DNA from: CAVPDA01 sp963702495
GTDB lineage: Bacteria > Pseudomonadota > Gammaproteobacteria > Burkholderiales > Rhodocyclaceae
Assembly: GCA_963702495.1 (NCBI GenBank)
Contig: CAVPDA010000003.1
Coordinates: forward strand, 714,905 to 778,904
DNA: 64,000 bases
Reading direction: 5' to 3'
Shown: positions 60,148-64,000 of the stretch, one piece after another
Numbering within the stretch: the first letter of the stretch is position 1
Layout of the letters: each line of letters starts with the position of its first letter
The notes under the pieces: model-generated
Database searches by the model: none
What the model was told of the DNA's origin: nothing
The model's input: the letters and a program-made list of their open reading frames with translations, nothing else
Made by a program: the position numbers and the translations under genes

Positions 60148-60827
60148 GATTGCCCGCTCCTGAGTTTGTCGATCTGCGGCACCAGTTTCGGCAGGAGCGC
60201 CTGGGCGCTGTCGTCGATGCCCTTGCCGACCGCCTTGGAAGTCACCGTCGCCCCCGAGATCGCCTCCACTTCCCAGGGATGGTTCTTGCTGCCGTGCTTC
60301 ACCGTTTTCACGGCATTGGCCAGCGCCGACAACTCCGCGTTCAACTGCACGTCCAGAGCCGTGAAATTGGCAAGAAACTTGCGGTCGGTCAGGATCTTGT
60401 CCCCGATGCCCGGGGTTTCCCGCATCGACACCACGCCGATGCCGATGATGCACTTGCAGTCCGGCGCGTAGCCGTAGAGGACGCGCACGACATCCGCATA
60501 GCCTTTGGCGCCCGCCTCGGCCGCGATGCCGGCCAGTTTGCCTTCGGCGCCATAGGCAGCGTAGAACTTGACGGCCCCCGGCGGGGCTTCGCCTGCTGCC
60601 GGCGCGATGGCGTTGGGCAGGGCATAGAACTCGGCAATGCTCGTCGCGCCGGGAATGACCTTGAACACGGCGCGCTCGAGGGCGATCTTCTTGTTGGCCG
60701 CAACTGCGGAATACGTCCCCTGATAGGCGCCGACGATGATGAGGCCGCACACGGTTGCCACGATGCCCAGGGTCTTGATCATCGACGTCGTCGGCGTGGC
60801 CTGCGGTGCGGGGATTTGGGCGGTCAT
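60144..60827 (-). CDS. rnfG: RnfG, FMN-binding subunit of the Rnf complex
   Basis: The 227-residue product has one N-terminal membrane helix (KTLGIVATVCGLIIVGAYQ) and the covalent-FMN site SGATVTSKAV about residue 195. The CKC in the mid-region (PDCKCIIGIGV) is unusual. ATG 60827 overlaps the rnfD stop. Extracytoplasmic FMN domain. Confidence 0.94.
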   Translation of the reverse strand: MTAQIPAPQATPTTSMIKTLGIVATVCGLIIVGAYQGTYSAVAANKKIALERAVFKVIPGATSIAEFYALPNAIAPAAGEAPPGAVKFYAAYGAEGKLAGIAAEAGAKGYADVVRVLYGYAPDCKCIIGIGVVSMRETPGIGDKILTDRKFLANFTALDVQLNAELSALANAVKTVKHGSKNHPWEVEAISGATVTSKAVGKGIDDSAQALLPKLVPQIDKLRSGQS

Positions 60828-61990
60828 TTCTTGCCCCGGCGCAGAAGCTTGGCCCACCACGGGGTAGCCGGACCGCTGGTCCCGATCTTGCCCTCGCGCG
60901 GTATGTAATCGGGGTGCAGCGGATAGGAGGCGGTGCGGCGCGCGGCACGCGGCGCCCCCTTGCCGAACGGCTTGGGCTGCGTCACTTTCTCGATCAGAGG
61001 CGTGGCGGCATTGCCGATCAGGATGGCGTACATGACGCCCTCCGGCAGACCGCCGTAGTAGCGGATCATCACCGTCAGCAGGCCGATCAGGCCGCCGTAG
61101 ATCCACATGCCCCGCGGCGTGACGGGCGAAGTGGCCATGTCCGTCGCCATATAGACCGCCCCCAGCATCAGTCCTCCGGAAAGAAGCATGAAGAACGGAT
61201 CGGGGAAGCGCTGCGCATCGTAGGCGAAGAGCGCCCATGCCGTCAGTCCTGCGCTGCCGAGCACCGCAGCCGGGATGCGCCAATCCAGGAAGCGGCGCAG
61301 TGCCAGGTAACCGCCGCAGATCAGGATCAGGATGGGTGAAGGCCCCACCGCCAGATGTCCGTCCAGGGAAGTCAGAAGGTGCAGGGCGTCGGTGACTACG
61401 CCTTCGAACTTCCACTTGCCCAGCGGCGTCGCGCCGGCGACGGCATCCATCTGCAGGTCGTGCAACCAGGCGAGCGTATCCGGCGCCATCATCAGCGGCA
61501 CCGCCAGTGACGAGGGGATGAACTCGGTGAAGCGTCCCGCCAGGAAGGACGGCGTGTACGCGGCGATGACGGCAGGGAAGGCGGCCTGGACGAAGGCCCG
61601 GCCCACCAGCGCCGGGTTGAAGACGTTGAAACCGATGCCGCCGAACAGCGCCTTGCCCAGAGCGATGGCGGTGAACCCCGCCACCGCCCCCATCCACAGC
61701 GGGAAGCCGGGCGGCAGGGAAAGCGCCAGCAGCAAGCCGGTGATCACCGCGGACAGGTCCGGAAGGCTGGAGACTTGGTCGGACGCCCAGTTGAACAGGC
61801 GCTCCGTCGCCAGGCAGCTGGCGGTGACGACCAGCAGCGAGGCTGCGGCCGAAACTCCGTATTGGGCAACGAAGAAAAGGCACACCGGCACGAGGGAGTA
61901 CACGACGTGGCGCATGATCTGCTCCACGGTACGCGGACCCTTGACGTGCGGGGCGGTGCGAATCTCGATCTGGGAATCGGTCTTGGTCAC
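60824..61990 (-). CDS. rnfD: RnfD, membrane FMN subunit of the Rnf complex
   Basis: The 388-residue product has about nine transmembrane helices. The GFNVFNPALVGRAFVQAAFP block and the covalent FMN site AVAGATPLGKWK (about residue 180) are diagnostic. The C-terminus is a ~45-residue basic tail beyond the last helix. 78 bp separates it from rnfC. Confidence 0.95.
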   Translation of the reverse strand: MTKTDSQIEIRTAPHVKGPRTVEQIMRHVVYSLVPVCLFFVAQYGVSAAASLLVVTASCLATERLFNWASDQVSSLPDLSAVITGLLLALSLPPGFPLWMGAVAGFTAIALGKALFGGIGFNVFNPALVGRAFVQAAFPAVIAAYTPSFLAGRFTEFIPSSLAVPLMMAPDTLAWLHDLQMDAVAGATPLGKWKFEGVVTDALHLLTSLDGHLAVGPSPILILICGGYLALRRFLDWRIPAAVLGSAGLTAWALFAYDAQRFPDPFFMLLSGGLMLGAVYMATDMATSPVTPRGMWIYGGLIGLLTVMIRYYGGLPEGVMYAILIGNAATPLIEKVTQPKPFGKGAPRAARRTASYPLHPDYIPREGKIGTSGPATPWWAKLLRRGKK

Positions 61991-62068
61991 GGCAAACGGC
62001 CAGTTACCCGGTTCGGTTGGTCGGAAGTCCGCTCAGGAGGCCGCGGCGGGCGGGCCGGCCGCATCGTC

Positions 62069-63412
62069 TCAGGCGGTGGCACGCTCCCGCAGTACGGCCT
62101 TGGCGATCCGGAACTGCTGCACCAGGGGAATATTGGAAGGGCAGACATAGGTGCAGCAGCCGCACTCGAAACAATCGCCCAGATGGTACTGCTCCGCCAT
62201 TGCCTCGTACTCCCGCTTCCCCGCCAGCATGCCGAGGGTGGATGGATTGAGTCCCATCGGACAGGACTCCACGCACTCGCCGCACTTGATGCAGGGATAG
62301 GTCCGGAGGTGCTCGCGACGGGCCAGTTGCTCGCCGGCGAACACGAGCAGACCGGACACCCCCTTGGTCACCGGCACGTCGAGCGAGGCGACCGACTGAC
62401 CCATCATCGGCCCCCCCAGCACCAACTGGCGCGCCGCGGCAGGAGCGCCGGCATAGTCGAGGACGAAGGAGACGGGCGTGCCTATGGGCACGCGGTAGTC
62501 TCCCGGCCGTGCCACACCGGGGCCGGCGACCGTCACCACCCGCTCGATCAGCCCTTCCCCGGCCGGCAGCAGCCTGCCCAGCGATGCCAGCGTACCCACG
62601 TTGTTCACCACGATGCCGAGGGCAAGGGGCAGGCGGCCCGACGGAATCTCGACCCCGAACAGGGACATGATCAGCATCTTCTCCGAACCCTGCGGGTACT
62701 TCGTCGGCACCTCTTCCACGGCGATACTGTCGCCCACCGGCAAGACGCGCCGGATCGCCGCTGCGGCTTCCGGTTTGTTGTCCTCGACGCCGATGATCGC
62801 CCGCTCTGCCCCCACGGCACGCATGGCATGGCGGGTGCCGGCAACGAGAGCGGCGGCGTCTTCGATCATGACGCGGTAGTCGCAGGTCAGGTAGGGCTCG
62901 CACTCGCAGCCGTTGACGAGCAGCGTATGTACCTTCGCCTCCTTGGGCACGGCCAGTTTGGCATGGGTCGGAAACGCTGCGCCCCCGAGTCCCACCATGC
63001 CCGTCGCCTGCACCGCCCGCACGATCGCGTCCGGCGCCATCGACGCGGGATCCTGCGGCTCGCCCCACAATACTTCCTGGGTCGAGGCCTCATGCACTCG
63101 TATGACGATGGCTTCGGTCCACGGGCCGCGCGCACTGGGCCGCAGGTCGATCGCTTCCACCACGCCGCTGGCCGGAGCATGATGCGGCACCGACAGCCAG
63201 CCGTCGGCCGCGGCGATCGGCTCGCCGCGCACGACTTCCTGGCCGACGCGCACCAGCGCTTTCGACGGCTTGCCGATATGCTGGGACAGGGGCACCGTCA
63301 GCCGGCTGGGGAAAGGCAGGCGGCGGATGGATTGGTCCGCCGTGCTCTTGCACTGGGGCGGATGGATGCCCCGGGCGAACGTCTCGCCACGGAGGAAGGA
63401 CAGGACTTTCAT
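62069..63412 (-). CDS. rnfC: RnfC, NADH-binding subunit of the Rnf complex
   Basis: The 447-residue product has the complex I 51-kDa-like fold: GMVGLGGAAFPTHAKL (about 140-156), VNGCECEPYLTCDYR, and two C-terminal [4Fe-4S] motifs, CIKCGECVESCPMG and CFECGCCTYVCPSN. It accepts electrons from or delivers them to NAD(H). An N-terminal barrel-sandwich part (GIHPPQCKSTADQSI) is present. First complete rnf gene in the window. Confidence 0.96.
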   Translation of the reverse strand: MKVLSFLRGETFARGIHPPQCKSTADQSIRRLPFPSRLTVPLSQHIGKPSKALVRVGQEVVRGEPIAAADGWLSVPHHAPASGVVEAIDLRPSARGPWTEAIVIRVHEASTQEVLWGEPQDPASMAPDAIVRAVQATGMVGLGGAAFPTHAKLAVPKEAKVHTLLVNGCECEPYLTCDYRVMIEDAAALVAGTRHAMRAVGAERAIIGVEDNKPEAAAAIRRVLPVGDSIAVEEVPTKYPQGSEKMLIMSLFGVEIPSGRLPLALGIVVNNVGTLASLGRLLPAGEGLIERVVTVAGPGVARPGDYRVPIGTPVSFVLDYAGAPAAARQLVLGGPMMGQSVASLDVPVTKGVSGLLVFAGEQLARREHLRTYPCIKCGECVESCPMGLNPSTLGMLAGKREYEAMAEQYHLGDCFECGCCTYVCPSNIPLVQQFRIAKAVLRERATA

Positions 63413-63478
63413 CGGCGGGGCCCAGGCCTTTCAGTCGGGTTGAAGCGGCGGTGGATCGTAGCGTCCATGCTCACCCCC

Positions 63479-64000
63479 TCAATGGAATTTGGCCGCCCGC
63501 ACCAGCAGCTTCTCGAGGTTGGGCTCGTGGGGATTCCACGGCGTTCCGGGGTGGATACAGGCGGCGGTGCACTTCTCCGCCGCCCGGACGATGTCGGCAT
63601 AGGGCCCGCCCTTGGGATTGATGACGATCGCCTGCTTCTGATCGTTGTAGGCGAAGATCTTCGGATTGATGAAGGTGCATTCGTCGCAGGCGGTGCACTC
63701 CGGGGTCTCGATCCACACCGGGTCGTGACCATCGGCAGCGGCTGCCTCCGCCGGGGCGGGCACTGCACCAGACGCTGCCGGCGCGGCGCTCGCCGCCATG
63801 CCGTCGGCGCTGACGCCGAAGGAAGCCAGGCTTGCGGTGAGCTTCTGCACCAGTTCGGCCCGGGCGCGCTGCGCGATCGCCTCCTCGTCCACGTCCGGCC
63901 GGTCGAGGCCGGCCACGTTCTTGAGCTGGCGCCAGAATTGGCGTCGTTCTTCCGTGGCACGCACCAGATCGTCCGTCACCAGCAGACGCATCAGGCGGTT
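63479..64000 (-). CDS. C-terminal ferredoxin-like part of a larger protein (5' end outside window)
   Basis: The frame is open to the window edge; only the last ~173 codons are visible. The sequence starts helical (RLLVTDDLVRATEERRQFW), has an Ala-rich linker, then a ferredoxin-like end with C-x2-C-x2-C (ECTACDECT) and a later CTAACIHPGTP. The usual fourth Cys before Pro is Asn (FINP). It could be the tail of a 2-oxoacid:ferredoxin oxidoreductase-like protein or another electron donor to Rnf; 66 bp before rnfC. It is not RnfB by sequence. Confidence 0.6.
   Translation of the reverse strand, partial: NRLMRLLVTDDLVRATEERRQFWRQLKNVAGLDRPDVDEEAIAQRARAELVQKLTASLASFGVSADGMAASAAPAASGAVPAPAEAAAADGHDPVWIETPECTACDECTFINPKIFAYNDQKQAIVINPKGGPYADIVRAAEKCTAACIHPGTPWNPHEPNLEKLLVRAAKFH

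Noticed and set aside
1..64000. tRNA, rRNA, insertion sequence or prophage genes
   Set aside because: No cloverleaf-like sequence, rRNA segment, transposase or integrase was recognised.

Overview
The window reads as a chromosomal segment of a high-GC betaproteobacterium that oxidises reduced sulfur compounds. The amino-acid/lipid operon ilvB-ilvH-ilvC-psd-(HAD)-pssA-leuA, the sigma factor-DUF3619-DUF3106-RDD block and the lptFG/pepA-holC-valS block have gene orders typical of Betaproteobacteria. A dense sulfur-metabolism region (about 33.4-52.9 kb) points to a chemolithotrophic or facultatively lithotrophic sulfur oxidiser. I saw no rRNA, tRNA, CRISPR array, insertion sequence or phage gene.

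Layout. (1) 1-2.3 kb: the edge of a type VI secretion cluster (tssA-tssB-tssC, minus strand). (2) 2.4-10.7 kb: a two-partner secretion locus: a frameshifted filamentous-haemagglutinin-like TpsA, its TpsB transporter and an exported TPR-CHAT peptidase. A pair of inverted ~135-nt palindromic elements flanks tpsA, one of them inside its 5' coding end. (3) 10.8-15.2 kb: pyrF, a PilZ-like protein, a YihY-type membrane protein, a WrbA-like flavoprotein and a DUF2069 protein. (4) 15.2-22.9 kb: the branched-chain amino acid and phosphatidylethanolamine operon; leuA has its own promoter and a Leu-rich, apparently leaderless small ORF in front of it. (5) 23.0-33.3 kb: sigma factor module, lptG/lptF, and the divergent pepA-holC-octad-repeat protein-valS unit.

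(6) 33.4-52.9 kb: the sulfur region. On the minus strand are a FadL-type porin, a DsrE2-like protein, a complete lipoate-assembly set (two radical SAM lipoyl synthases of LipS1/LipS2 type, LipT-like flavoprotein, lipoate ligase), the GcvH-like lipoate-binding protein LbpA, TusA, and SoeABC sulfite dehydrogenase. Divergently on the plus strand are two unrecognised small genes, a phosphodiesterase, then qmoA-qmoB-hdrC-hdrB. The inferred logic is sulfane-sulfur relay (TusA, DsrE2), a lipoylated carrier (LbpA), heterodisulfide-reductase-like electron handling (Qmo/Hdr) and sulfite oxidation to the quinone pool (SoeABC). A canonical sHdr hexamer (hdrC1B1A-hyp-hdrC2B2) is not in the window.

(7) 53.0-58.1 kb: a secreted unknown, a Cys-rich YkgJ-like protein and a FecR / OmpA-like lipoprotein / CHASE2-adenylate cyclase operon. 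(8) 58.1-64.0 kb: a GNAT gene and an Rnf complex operon in the order [ferredoxin-domain protein, cut by the window]-rnfC-rnfD-rnfG-rnfE-rnfA-[69-residue Cys-rich membrane protein]. No rnfB is seen; the small Cys-rich gene sits where rnfB lies in clostridial rnfCDGEAB operons.

Data-quality note: tpsA, lptG, fadL and qmoB each carry exactly one surplus base in an otherwise intact gene. Since lptG is normally essential, sequencing or assembly error is the first explanation; all four are annotated as single genes.
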